From: Actinomycetes bacterium
GTDB lineage: Bacteria > Actinomycetota > Acidimicrobiia > Acidimicrobiales > Bog-793
DNA: 11,578 nucleotides
Assembly: GCA_021785095.1 (NCBI GenBank)
Contig: JAJYGM010000531.1
Location: 1 to 11,578 of the forward strand
Direction of reading: 5' to 3'
The notes beneath the pieces are model-generated. The model was not told the origin of the DNA. It searched no databases and saw only the letters and a list, made by a program, of their open reading frames with translations. Each line of letters begins with the position of its first letter. The stretch's first letter is position 1. Positions 1 to 7,615 of the stretch are shown here, piece by piece. The position numbers and the translations under genes were made by a program.

Positions 1-1
1 A

Positions 2-1750
2 TCTGAAGCTGCGCAGGCGCTGCGATCGAAGAGCACGATCGCAGTCCTCCTCCTCGACCTCGACACCTTCAAGCAGGTGAACGACTCCTACGGCCACGGA
101 CAGGGCGACGTCGTGTTGAACCGAGTCGCGCGCACCTTGAGCGGTGCCGTGCGGTCCGGTGACGCCGTGGTCCGCTACGGCGGCGACGAGTTCGTGCTGC
201 TGCTGCGCGACTGCGACGAGGGCGGTGCGGTCGAAGTCGCGTCCGAGGTACGCCGCGCCCTGAGCAGGGTCACGAGGGCTCCCGGAGATCCCACGCCGAT
301 CACCGCCTCGATCGGGCTGGCGCTGTTCCCGGAGCACGGCACGACCCTCGAGGACGTGGTCGCGCACGCTGATGTCGCGATGTACCGGGCGAAGGCACGC
401 GGGCGCGACCAGGTCGCGCTCTACTCGGAAGGGTCCTGGCCCACCTCTCGCCCGAGGCAACGCCCATCGGGCAGACTCCTGCCGATGACCGATGAAACCG
501 GCACAGCCGGCAGGCAGCCGATCCATGTCTACGGCACCCAGTGGTGTGGGGACTGCAAGCGCGCGAAGCAGTTCTTCGGGGAACAGCGCGTGCATTACCG
601 GTTCACCGACGTGGACGCGGACCCCGACGCGCTCGCCTATGTCGAGCAGGTCAACGGCGGAAAGCGCATCATCCCCGTCATCCTCTTCCCCGACGGCTCC
701 ACGCTCGTCGAGCCTTCGAACGCGCAGCTGGCGTCGAAGCTCGGCATCGCGACGTCGGCGAGTCGGACGTTCTACGACCTCATCGTCATCGGCAGCGGTC
801 CGTGCGGGCTGACCGCAGCGCTCTACGCCGCGCGCGAAGGGATCGAGACGCTCGTGGTGGAGCGGGGCGGCGTTGGCGGCCAGGCCGGCGTCACCGAACG
901 GCTGGACAACTTCCCGGGCTTCCCCGAAGGTGTCACAGGCTCCGAGTTCGCGGAGCGGTTGCGGAGGCAGGCGGAGCGTTTCGGCGTCGAGATCCTCGCC
1001 GCGCAAGAGGTGACGGGAATCGACATCGACGGGATGTTCCGCAAGGTCACGACCGCCGACGGCTCCGAGTACTGCTCCTATGCGGTGCTGCTGGCTCTCG
1101 GGTCGACCTACCGCCGCCTCGGCGTACCGGGTGAGGACGACTTCATCGGGGCGGGCGTGCACTTCTGTGCCACCTGCGACGGAGCGTTCTACCGCGGCCA
1201 GGAGGTGCTCGTGGTGGGTGGGGGCAACTCAGCCGGTGAAGAGGGGCTGTTCCTCACGAAGTTCGCGAGCCATGTCACGATCGCGACCCGTGATCCCGAG
1301 CTGACGGCGAGCAAGGTCGTCATCGAGAAGGTCGAGGAGCACCAGAGCGTCGACGTGCTCACGAACGTGAACACGGTCGAGCTGAAGGGGGAGGGCCACC
1401 TCGAGACGGTGGTCATGGAGAGCTCCACCACCGGCGAGCGCTTCGAGTTGCACCCCGCCGCAATGTTCGTCTTCATCGGCCTGTCGCCGAACAGCGCCGT
1501 GGTGGGCGACGTGGTGGAGCAGGACGGGCAGGGTTTCGTCGTGACCGATGCGGGGATGCAGACGTCAGTGCCGGGAGTGTTCGCTGCCGGCGACGTCCGC
1601 TCGGGCAGCACAAAGCAAGCGGCTTCTGCCGCGGGCGAGGGCGCGGCGGCGGCGATCGCGATCCGGCGCTATCTCGAGCCGCTCGCCGGCGGGATGGCAG
1701 ATCCCCAGATGGTGGAAAGGACGGCGATGCCAGCCGTGATGGACGTATGA
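2..1750 (+). CDS. GGDEF - glutaredoxin - thioredoxin reductase-like fusion protein (5' partial)
   Basis: The frame is open from the window edge, so the N-terminus is missing; 582 residues are visible (numbered from base 2). Residues about 14-130 are the C-terminal part of a GGDEF diguanylate cyclase domain, which makes c-di-GMP from GTP. They contain DLDTFKQVNDSYGHGQGD, the active loop RYGGDEF (GGDEF at 60-64) and an RxxD inhibitory site, RSGD, five residues before it. After a linker, residues about 165-245 form a glutaredoxin/mycoredoxin-like domain with a CGDC redox pair (182-185). Residues about 255-570 are a thioredoxin reductase-like flavoprotein with FAD motif GSGPCG (264), redox pair CATC (389-392), NADPH motif GGGNSAGEEG (406-415) and GVFAAGDVR (525). 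Glutaredoxin-reductase fusions make sense as self-contained electron relays to a small thiol or protein disulfide. Fusion to GGDEF is unexpected. ATG 485, in frame, could start a separate reductase, but it has no clear ribosome site. Confidence 0.85.
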   Translation, partial: SEAAQALRSKSTIAVLLLDLDTFKQVNDSYGHGQGDVVLNRVARTLSGAVRSGDAVVRYGGDEFVLLLRDCDEGGAVEVASEVRRALSRVTRAPGDPTPITASIGLALFPEHGTTLEDVVAHADVAMYRAKARGRDQVALYSEGSWPTSRPRQRPSGRLLPMTDETGTAGRQPIHVYGTQWCGDCKRAKQFFGEQRVHYRFTDVDADPDALAYVEQVNGGKRIIPVILFPDGSTLVEPSNAQLASKLGIATSASRTFYDLIVIGSGPCGLTAALYAAREGIETLVVERGGVGGQAGVTERLDNFPGFPEGVTGSEFAERLRRQAERFGVEILAAQEVTGIDIDGMFRKVTTADGSEYCSYAVLLALGSTYRRLGVPGEDDFIGAGVHFCATCDGAFYRGQEVLVVGGGNSAGEEGLFLTKFASHVTIATRDPELTASKVVIEKVEEHQSVDVLTNVNTVELKGEGHLETVVMESSTTGERFELHPAAMFVFIGLSPNSAVVGDVVEQDGQGFVVTDAGMQTSVPGVFAAGDVRSGSTKQAASAAGEGAAAAIAIRRYLEPLAGGMADPQMVERTAMPAVMDV

Positions 1751-2193
1751 GACAGCTGATGCCGCAGCTGCTCACGAGGGAGCAGGCCCGCGCGGCCGGC
1801 GCCGGCCTTGCGGCGATGCGGATCGGGATCGGCGTGCTCGCATGGGCGGCGCCGGCAGTGGCGATCCGCCCGTGGGCGGGTGCGACCGCCGCCGGGGACC
1901 CCGGTGGGAGGTTGCTCGGACGTTCGCTCGGGATCAGGGACATCGCCCTCGGCACCGGCGTCCTCCTCGCGAAGCGGCACGACGTGCCCGTCCGGGGGTG
2001 GATCGAGGCGGGCGGCCTCTCCGACACCGGCGACCTCGCCGCCACGCTTCTCGCGTTCGCGAAGCTGCCGAAGCTCACGCGCTGGGGTGTCCTCGCCATG
2101 ACGGCTGGAGCGGTCGTCGCAGGTGGACTGATCGCGCCCTGCATCGACCTCGACCCGCCCCGCAAGAGTGGTCGCACCGCCGCGGGCTCGTAG
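1747..2193 (+). CDS. Small hydrophobic membrane protein, unknown function
   Basis: This gene encodes a 148-residue protein with about four hydrophobic stretches (roughly 21-40, 57-75, 91-106 and 113-130), suggesting a small integral membrane protein. Two conserved-looking segments, LGRSLGIRDIALGTGVLLA and GWIEAGGLSDTGDLAATLL, resemble uncharacterised actinobacterial DUF4267-like membrane proteins; this is from memory and not confirmed. A single Cys (C132) lies in the short PCIDLDPP segment after the last hydrophobic stretch. The start ATG overlaps the stop of the flavoprotein gene as ATGA, so translation is probably coupled and the two products are likely used together. An in-frame ATG at 1759 is an alternative start. 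No catalytic motif is visible. Confidence 0.8.
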   Translation: MRQLMPQLLTREQARAAGAGLAAMRIGIGVLAWAAPAVAIRPWAGATAAGDPGGRLLGRSLGIRDIALGTGVLLAKRHDVPVRGWIEAGGLSDTGDLAATLLAFAKLPKLTRWGVLAMTAGAVVAGGLIAPCIDLDPPRKSGRTAAGS

Positions 2194-2205
2194 GCTCCGG
2201 GCCTC

Positions 2206-2919
2206 ATGACCGACATCGGAGAAGCCGTCGTCGAGCAGGAGGCGGCACAGGACGCCCAGGCGGTGACGAGGGGATACCGGCAGTTCCGTTTTGCCTTGCC
2301 TCCCAACGGAACCGAGATCGTGCTCGTTCGGCACGGCGAGACCGTCCCCATGGTCCCGGGCCGCCCGTTCGACCTCCTCGACGGGCAGGGCGACCCGGAG
2401 CTTGCCCCGGAGGGCGAGGAGCAAGCTCTTCACGTGGCGGAGCGCCTCGCAGGCGAGGACATCGGCGCCGTCTACGTCACGACCATGAGGCGCACCCGCG
2501 AGACCGCCGGGCCCTTGGCGGAGCGACTCGGCCTGGCACCGGTCGTGTGCGCCGACCTGCGGGAGGTGCACCTCGGCGAATGGGAAGGTGGCCTGTATCG
2601 CCAACACATGGCGGAGGGCCACGCCCTGTCGATCGAGCTCTTGCGCGAGGAGCGCTGGGACGTCGTCCCCGGCGCCGAGAGCAACGAGGCGCTCGCCGAG
2701 AGGTTGCGCCGCGGCGTCGCCGAGATCGCGGCGGCGCACCTCGGCCGGCGGGTGGCCGTCTTCTCGCACGGTGGCGCCATCGGCATGATCCTGAGCATCG
2801 CGACCGGGTCGCGGCCCTTCGCCTTCGTCGGGAGCGACAACGGAAGCATCTCCCGGATCGTCGTCATCGGCGGCAGCTGGATCGTGCGAGGCTTCAACGA
2901 CGTGAGCCACTTGCGCTGA
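2206..2919 (+). CDS. Histidine phosphatase family protein (phosphoglycerate mutase-like)
   Basis: This 237-residue protein belongs to the histidine phosphatase superfamily, which forms a phosphohistidine during phosphate transfer or hydrolysis. The signature LVRHGET places the nucleophile at H43 with R42 beside it. TTMRRTRETA (about 92-101) matches the usual SPLxRAxxTA arginine region. LREVHLGEWEG (118-128) carries the acid/base Glu (E120), and FSHGGAIG (186-193) gives the second catalytic histidine, H188. About 35 residues precede the catalytic domain. The length and LGEWEG motif fit broad-specificity phosphatases (CobC/GpmB-like) better than glycolytic mutases, but the substrate cannot be read from sequence. 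It starts 12 bases after the membrane protein stop, so it probably shares that operon. No strong ribosome-binding site is seen before ATG 2206. Confidence 0.88.
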   Translation: MTDIGEAVVEQEAAQDAQAVTRGYRQFRFALPPNGTEIVLVRHGETVPMVPGRPFDLLDGQGDPELAPEGEEQALHVAERLAGEDIGAVYVTTMRRTRETAGPLAERLGLAPVVCADLREVHLGEWEGGLYRQHMAEGHALSIELLREERWDVVPGAESNEALAERLRRGVAEIAAAHLGRRVAVFSHGGAIGMILSIATGSRPFAFVGSDNGSISRIVVIGGSWIVRGFNDVSHLR

Positions 2920-2964
2920 TCCGGCTGCTGATGCCCATCCGCCGCGGTTGACACACCTTGCGCG

Positions 2965-2970
2965 TATCGT
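2965..2970 (+). promoter_or_regulatory. Candidate -10 element for a leaderless exonuclease mRNA
   Basis: The hexamer TATCGT fits the actinobacterial -10 pattern TAnnnT and ends seven bases before ATG 2978, the spacing expected if transcription starts at the A of the ATG. No Shine-Dalgarno sequence precedes that ATG. A perfect TTGACA lies at 2948-2953, but only 11 bases upstream, too close to act as a standard -35 for this hexamer. This is inference from position and motif only. Confidence 0.35.
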
Positions 2971-2977
2971 GCCCCAC

Positions 2978-3799
2978 ATGGGCTGCTGGTACGAAGGTCC
3001 ACTGGTCGGTCTCGACTTCGAGACGACCGGCATCGACCCGCTGACCGACGTCCCCGTCCAAGCCGCCCTCGTGTGGTGCGACGGTCGCGGGGGGCGTCGC
3101 ACTGCAGCGTGGTTCGTCGATCCGGGGCGCGAGATCCCCGAGGCCGCGATCGCGGTGCACGGCATCTCCACCGAGCGGGCGCGGCGCGAAGGCGCCTCCC
3201 TCGAGCACACGGCACGACGCCTGCATCGCGAGCTCACCCGCGCCGAGCGGGAGGCTGTGCCGGTCGTGGCGATGAACGCCAGCTTCGACGTGACGATCGC
3301 CTCGACGCTCTTTGCCGGCGTCGGGCTCGCCCAGCCCGCCTTCGGGCTCGTCATCGACCCACTCGTCATCGATCGCAAGCTCGACGGCGAGCGCGAGGGC
3401 AAGCGGCACCTCGACGCACTGTGCAACCACTACGGGATCTCCTTCGAAGGCGGTCACGACGCTGCCCGGGACGCGTACGCGGCCGTTCTCCTCGCGAGGG
3501 AGATCGGGCGGCAGTGGCCCGAGGCCGGGCATGCCGACCCGGAGGAGCTGACCGTCCTGCAACGCGTCTGGCACGACGAGTGGGCCCGTGAGCGGGACCG
3601 CTGCCGCCGGCGCGAGGGGAAGCCGGGGCTCGACGCCTCCGAGCACCTGTGGCCCGTGCGCCTTCCCCAGCCTCGGTCGGACGAGCCGGGGCCGGGAGGT
3701 CGGGACGGTCAGTCGGCGAGCGACTCGAGGACGGTGTCGATGTCCTCCTCGGTCGACCGGGGGTTGACGATGCAAAGGCGGATCGCCGTCCGCCCGTGA
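2978..3799 (+). CDS. DEDDh 3'-5' exonuclease domain protein (DnaQ/epsilon-like)
   Basis: From ATG 2978 this is 273 residues. The DEDDh nuclease motifs are complete: Exo I GLDFETTG with D13 and E15, Exo II NASFDVT with D104, and Exo III GGHDAARDAYA with H160 and D165 (H-x4-D). HGIS (61-64) matches the conserved segment of the epsilon/DnaQ and PolC exonuclease family. These enzymes remove nucleotides from DNA or RNA 3' ends using two metal ions. No helicase, polymerase or GIY-YIG domain is attached, so it may be a stand-alone repair or processing nuclease. TTG 2948 is an alternative start adding ten residues, but ATG fits better with the adjacent -10-like hexamer. The last roughly 30 residues are low-complexity and Ser-rich, and are read antisense to the end of the decarboxylase gene, so the tail is probably not part of the fold. 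Confidence 0.86.
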   Translation: MGCWYEGPLVGLDFETTGIDPLTDVPVQAALVWCDGRGGRRTAAWFVDPGREIPEAAIAVHGISTERARREGASLEHTARRLHRELTRAEREAVPVVAMNASFDVTIASTLFAGVGLAQPAFGLVIDPLVIDRKLDGEREGKRHLDALCNHYGISFEGGHDAARDAYAAVLLAREIGRQWPEAGHADPEELTVLQRVWHDEWARERDRCRRREGKPGLDASEHLWPVRLPQPRSDEPGPGGRDGQSASDSRTVSMSSSVDRGLTMQRRIAVRP

Positions 3800-5094
3800 T
3801 GCGTCGTCGGCACGACGAACGCCGTGCCCGAGGTGAGCATCCGCGACGACCAGTCGTAGTACTGCCCGTCCGACCATCCCGTCCGGTAGAACGCGACGAC
3901 GGACAGCATCGGATCGGACACGAGCTCGAGGTGCGGGGAGCGCCGGACCTGCGCGGCGGCATGATCGGCCACCTGCAGCGTCCTCTCGACGGCCTGCGAG
4001 TAGGCGTCGGAGCCGTATGACGCGAGAGAGAACCAGAACGGGAGCCCACGCGCTCGGCGAGTGAGGTGCAGCGCGTAGTCCGACGGGCTCCACTCGTCGC
4101 CGGTCCGAAGCGGCTCGAGGTAGGCGGCGTGCTGGCGGTGCGCCTGCCGGCCGAGCTCGGGATCGCGATAGACGAGGGCGGCACAGTCGAACGGGGCGAA
4201 GAGCCACTTGTGGGGATCAACGACGAACGAGTCGGCGGACTCGATGCCGTCGAACAGATGGCGCCGTGACGGGGCGGCCAGCGCGGCGGCACCGTACGCG
4301 CCGTCGACGTGCAACCAGAGCGCGCGTGACCGCGCGACCTCTGCCACCCCCGCAAGATCGTCGACGATCCCGAGGTTCGTCGTGCCGGCGGTGGCGACGA
4401 CGGCGAACGGAACGCGCTCGGGATGCTCGGCGGCCGACCGGTCGAGCGCCTCTGACAGCGCCACACCCGTGAGGCGGCCGGAATCGTCCGGCTCGACACC
4501 GATGAGGTCGACGTCCATCGCGCTCGCAGCGCTCGTCACCGACGAGTGCGCCTCCGCGCTCGCGGCCACGGCGAAACGCCGTCCCTCGCGGCTCACCTCC
4601 CGCGGTTCGCCCTCGCCCGCCCGCGCCGCCGCATGGCGCGCGGCGATCAGCGCGGAGACGTTGGCGAGCGTCCCGCCCTGGACGAACACGCCACCCGCAC
4701 CGGGTGGGAAGCCCGCCAGGTCTGCGAGCCAGCGCAGCGCCTCGTTCTCGGCATGGACCGCCCCGGCCCCCTCCATCCAGCTCCCCCCGTAGATCGACGA
4801 TGCACCGACCACGAGGTCGAAGAGCGTGCTCGCGGGCGTCGGGGCACACGGGACGAAGGAGAAGTAGCGAGGGTGGTCGATCGAGATGCAGGCAGGGGCG
4901 AGCACGTCCGCGAAGATCCGAAGAGCCTCCTCGCCACCGATCCCCTCAGCCGTGATCGTTGCGCCGGCCTCGGCAGAGAGCTCTTCGGGGGTGCGGGGTC
5001 CGTCGAGCGGGACGGGCCGCAGGCGCAAGCGGTCCTGCGTGTACGCGAGAACGGCTGCCGCGAGCTGCTCGGTCTGCTCGGTCCACTCGTGCAA
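3709..5094 (-). CDS. PLP-dependent group II amino-acid decarboxylase (aromatic-L-amino-acid decarboxylase-like)
   Basis: This 461-residue protein is full length for group II PLP decarboxylases. Visible family features are HPRYFSFVP (74-82), a GGTLANVSAL segment (140-149) that contacts the cofactor phosphate, H183 in AEAHSS expected to stack on the PLP ring, D263 in HVDGAYG expected to pair with the pyridine nitrogen, and the Schiff-base lysine K296 in VVDPHKW. These enzymes decarboxylate amino acids such as Tyr, Trp, DOPA, Glu or Asp; the substrate is not decided here, though the overall pattern is closer to aromatic amino-acid decarboxylases than to glutamate decarboxylases. The frame stays open far upstream, but TTG 5094 is chosen because AAGGAGG sits six bases before it and homology starts soon after. 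The gene is divergent from the GAF-PP2C gene, and its 3' end overlaps the exonuclease gene on the opposite strand. Confidence 0.9.
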   Translation of the reverse strand: MHEWTEQTEQLAAAVLAYTQDRLRLRPVPLDGPRTPEELSAEAGATITAEGIGGEEALRIFADVLAPACISIDHPRYFSFVPCAPTPASTLFDLVVGASSIYGGSWMEGAGAVHAENEALRWLADLAGFPPGAGGVFVQGGTLANVSALIAARHAAARAGEGEPREVSREGRRFAVAASAEAHSSVTSAASAMDVDLIGVEPDDSGRLTGVALSEALDRSAAEHPERVPFAVVATAGTTNLGIVDDLAGVAEVARSRALWLHVDGAYGAAALAAPSRRHLFDGIESADSFVVDPHKWLFAPFDCAALVYRDPELGRQAHRQHAAYLEPLRTGDEWSPSDYALHLTRRARGLPFWFSLASYGSDAYSQAVERTLQVADHAAAQVRRSPHLELVSDPMLSVVAFYRTGWSDGQYYDWSSRMLTSGTAFVVPTTHHGRTAIRLCIVNPRSTEEDIDTVLESLAD

Positions 5095-5100
5095 CGGATG

Positions 5101-5107
5101 CCTCCTT
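5101..5107 (-). promoter_or_regulatory. Shine-Dalgarno site deciding the TTG start of the decarboxylase
   Basis: AAGGAGG on the minus strand, with six bases before TTG 5094, is a near-perfect anti-16S match. It makes this rare start codon preferable to any upstream in-frame candidate. Confidence 0.8.
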
Positions 5108-5109
5108 GC

Positions 5110-5131
5110 GTCCGACTTGTGAACGTCGGAC
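5110..5131. promoter_or_regulatory. Inverted repeat, candidate operator in divergent promoter region
   Basis: A perfect 7-base inverted repeat (GTCCGAC / GTCGGAC, 8-base spacer) lies in the 5' leader of the decarboxylase gene, immediately upstream of its ribosome-binding site and between two divergent genes. The size and symmetry fit a dimeric repressor site. It could instead form an RNA hairpin in the leader. No regulator gene is adjacent, so the binding protein is unknown. Confidence 0.35.
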
Positions 5132-5187
5132 TGCCTAGCAGGCCCAGCCCGCTGCGTCGAACGTGACTCCGAGGAGCTCTTGGCCGT

Positions 5188-5193
5188 TACCCT
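5188..5193 (+). promoter_or_regulatory. Candidate -10 element for the GAF-PP2C phosphatase gene
   Basis: TACCCT fits TAnnnT. A loose -35-like GTGACT lies at 5163-5168, with a long 19-base spacer. If this is the promoter, transcription begins near 5200 and the TTG start at 5180 is excluded, leaving ATG 5264. Confidence 0.25.
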
Positions 5194-5263
5194 GAACCCA
5201 GCCGGCGCAGTCGACGCTCTTGTCGTCCGCGCCCGTGATCGGATCGGCGCAGCTGGAGAGGCC

Positions 5264-7615
5264 ATGGCGGAGCAGGGAGGAATCGCAGCTGAGAGCACCC
5301 ACGTGCTCGATCCGGATGTCGCGCGCTCACTTGCGGCCGAGCGGGCCGCCCGCTCGCTCGCCGAACGTGCGGAGGAGTGGATCGAGCGCCTGCGGGGAGC
5401 CGCCTCCGAGGCAGTCACCGCGATCTCGCTCGACGCGGTGATCCGGGACGCCCTCTCGGAGGTCGCCCGCTGTCTCGGTGTCGACGCCGCCGCGGTGTTG
5501 CTCGCCTCCGACGACGGCTCCGAGCTGGTCTCCCGTGCAGCGGTCGGGCTCACACAGGAAGTGGAGATCGGGGTGCACATCCCGGCTGGCGAGGGTTTTG
5601 CAGGGAGGATCCTCGCGAGCGGCCAGCCGCTCATCGTGAACGACGTCGAGCACTTCCCGGTCTGGAGCCCGACGCTGCGCAACAGCGGGCTCAAGTCCAT
5701 CGTCGGAGTGCCGCTCGTCGTCGCCGGCCAGGCCCAGGGTGTCATGCATGCCGGAAGCAGGGAGCCGGGCCGCTTCACCACGAAGGAGGTGGTGCTGCTG
5801 GAGACGATCGCCTACCCGATCGCGGCGGCCGTCGACCGCGTGAAGCTGTTCGAATCCGAGCGAAGGCTTCGGCGAGAGGCCGAGGTCACTGCGAACCGCC
5901 TCGCGGCCCTGCAGCGCATCACGAGCGCGTTGGCGAATGCCCGCAACGTCCACGAGGTCTGCAAGACCGTCGTGCAGCACGCCGAAGCCGGCAGCTCTGC
6001 CGGTTCCGCCCATGCCGGGATCTGGATGCTGCGCGATCGCCGCCTCGTCCGCATGGCCGGCGGCAACGGGGATGACTCGTTCGACGAGATCCCGCTCGAC
6101 GACTCGAACCCTGCCGCCTCGCATCTCGCCGGCGGCGGCCCGCTCTTCGTCGAGACGAGGGAGGAGCTGGTCTCCCGCTGGCCGGCGCTCCGTTCGGTCG
6201 CGACGCACGCCTTCGCCGGATTCCCTCTCTTCGTCGCAGACCGACGCCTCGGAGTCATGGCGATCGGCTACGAGACGGACCATCGCTTCGACGAGCACGA
6301 GCGGGCCTACCTGACTGCCGTCGCCGAACAAGCCGGCGTCGCGCTCGACCGGGCACAAGGGGCAGAGAGCGCTGCCGCGGAACAGGAGCGGCAGGCGTTT
6401 CTCGTCGAGACGAGCCTTGCCCTCACGAACCGGTACGCGACTCCCGAGCAGCTCATCGAGACGCTCGTCCACCTCGTCGTGCCGCGTCTCGCCGACCGCT
6501 GCTCGGTGCTGCTCGAACGTGGCGGCAGGTTCGAGCGTGTCGCCGCAGCACAGACGAGAGCGCTCACCGAGAGAGAGCTCGCCATCGTGAACCCGAGCGG
6601 CGTCGAGGAGCACTTCGACATCGTCAACCGTGTCTTTCACAGCCTCCAGCCGCTCATGATCGGCGCTGACGACGAGGACCCGGTCGATCCGCAGAAGTTC
6701 GCGCCGTTCGCCGCGATCCTCGACGTTCGGTCGCTCATGATCGTCCCGCTCGAGAGCCACTCCCGCCCGGTCGGAGTCATGACCTTCGCTGCGTGCTCGG
6801 AGCGCGATCGCTTCACCGCTCGCGACCTCGACCTCGCGCTGGAGGTCGCCGCCCGCGCCGGGCGCCTCGTCGAGGATCTCACCCAGCGCCAGCGCGAGCG
6901 GGCGTTGGCAGAGACCCTCACGCGAGCGCTCCTGCCGACCCGCTTGCCGGCAGTCGCGGGGTTGGAGCTGATCGGCCGCTACTTGCCCGCCGAATCCGGG
7001 CCTGTCGGCGGAGACTGGTACGACGCCTTCGAGCTCGACGGCGGCCGCCTCGGCCTCGTGGTCGGCGACGTCGGCGGGCACGGCGTCGAGGCCGCGAGCG
7101 CCATGGCGCGCCTGCGCAACGGGCTGTTCGCGTTCGCCTCCGAAGGCCACGACCCGGTGGGAACCCTGGAGTGCCTGAGCGGCCTCCTCGCGAACGACTC
7201 GGCGGCGTGGAACGTTCCCGATCCGATCGTGAGCGTGTTCTTCGGCCTCCTCGACCTCACGACCCTCGAGCTGCACACCACCTGCGCCGGCCATCCACCC
7301 TGGCTGCTCGTGCGGGACGGGACGGCGGCGATGCACGAGTGCGGCGGCCGTGTGCTCGCCGGCAGCCTGCCACCGGCGCCCTTCGAGGCGCACCACCAGC
7401 TACGGCCGGGCGACATCTGCCTCTTCATGACCGATGGCCTTGTCGAGCGGCCGGACGAGGACATGTCGGACTCGCTCGAGCGCCTGCAGCAAGCGGCCTC
7501 GGCGGCGGCGGCGGCGGACCTTGGTCCCTTCGCCGACGAGGTGCTGGCAGCGACGACGCCGCCGGGTGGGCGGCGGGACGACTGCTGCCTTCTCGCGATC
7601 AGGCTGGCCGGCTGA
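5264..7615 (+). CDS. Triple-GAF sensor PP2C/SpoIIE-type serine phosphatase (RsbU-like)
   Basis: From ATG 5264 this is 783 residues. A helical N-terminal segment is followed by three GAF-like ligand- or redox-sensing domains (about 55-192, 213-366 and 380-538), then a linker helix and a PP2C/SpoIIE phosphatase domain (about 565-782). Metal-binding positions are intact: GGDWYD (D584), VVGDVGGHG (D602), MTDGLVE (D724) and RRDD (D772, D773). CAGHPP is also typical of RsbU/SpoIIE enzymes, which dephosphorylate a STAS anti-anti-sigma factor. The likely partner is the STAS protein at 9110-9484. No transmembrane segment is seen, so a cytosolic sensor is expected. TTG 5180 (GAGGAG three bases upstream) would add 28 residues. 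ATG 5264 is preferred because GGAG lies five bases upstream and the 5180-5263 stretch has clearly lower third-position GC than the rest. The 3' end overlaps the convergent dehydratase gene by 17 bases. Confidence 0.9.
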   Translation: MAEQGGIAAESTHVLDPDVARSLAAERAARSLAERAEEWIERLRGAASEAVTAISLDAVIRDALSEVARCLGVDAAAVLLASDDGSELVSRAAVGLTQEVEIGVHIPAGEGFAGRILASGQPLIVNDVEHFPVWSPTLRNSGLKSIVGVPLVVAGQAQGVMHAGSREPGRFTTKEVVLLETIAYPIAAAVDRVKLFESERRLRREAEVTANRLAALQRITSALANARNVHEVCKTVVQHAEAGSSAGSAHAGIWMLRDRRLVRMAGGNGDDSFDEIPLDDSNPAASHLAGGGPLFVETREELVSRWPALRSVATHAFAGFPLFVADRRLGVMAIGYETDHRFDEHERAYLTAVAEQAGVALDRAQGAESAAAEQERQAFLVETSLALTNRYATPEQLIETLVHLVVPRLADRCSVLLERGGRFERVAAAQTRALTERELAIVNPSGVEEHFDIVNRVFHSLQPLMIGADDEDPVDPQKFAPFAAILDVRSLMIVPLESHSRPVGVMTFAACSERDRFTARDLDLALEVAARAGRLVEDLTQRQRERALAETLTRALLPTRLPAVAGLELIGRYLPAESGPVGGDWYDAFELDGGRLGLVVGDVGGHGVEAASAMARLRNGLFAFASEGHDPVGTLECLSGLLANDSAAWNVPDPIVSVFFGLLDLTTLELHTTCAGHPPWLLVRDGTAAMHECGGRVLAGSLPPAPFEAHHQLRPGDICLFMTDGLVERPDEDMSDSLERLQQAASAAAAADLGPFADEVLAATTPPGGRRDDCCLLAIRLAG

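Noticed and set aside
1669..3426. 585-codon minus-strand open frame
   Set aside because: It is antisense to the membrane protein, phosphatase and exonuclease genes, all of which show clear family motifs. The translation is Arg/Ser/Pro-rich without any domain, as expected for a high-GC shadow frame.
2894..4207. 437-codon minus-strand open frame
   Set aside because: It overlaps the exonuclease and the 3' part of the decarboxylase in the wrong frame and shows no motif.
5095..5781. N-terminal extension of the decarboxylase frame
   Set aside because: The frame is open, but it is antisense to the phosphatase gene, Ser/Ala/Arg-rich and without homology. A strong ribosome site marks the start at 5094 instead.
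5327..7396. 689-codon minus-strand open frame
   Set aside because: It lies wholly antisense to the GAF-PP2C gene, whose catalytic residues are intact. Its Glu/Arg/Gly/Asp-rich composition mirrors third-position GC bias rather than a real protein.
7497..7520. Run of GCG/GGC codons giving a poly-Ala stretch in the phosphatase
   Set aside because: A short alanine-rich linker near the C-terminus of the PP2C domain; ordinary low complexity in high-GC genes, not a repeat element.
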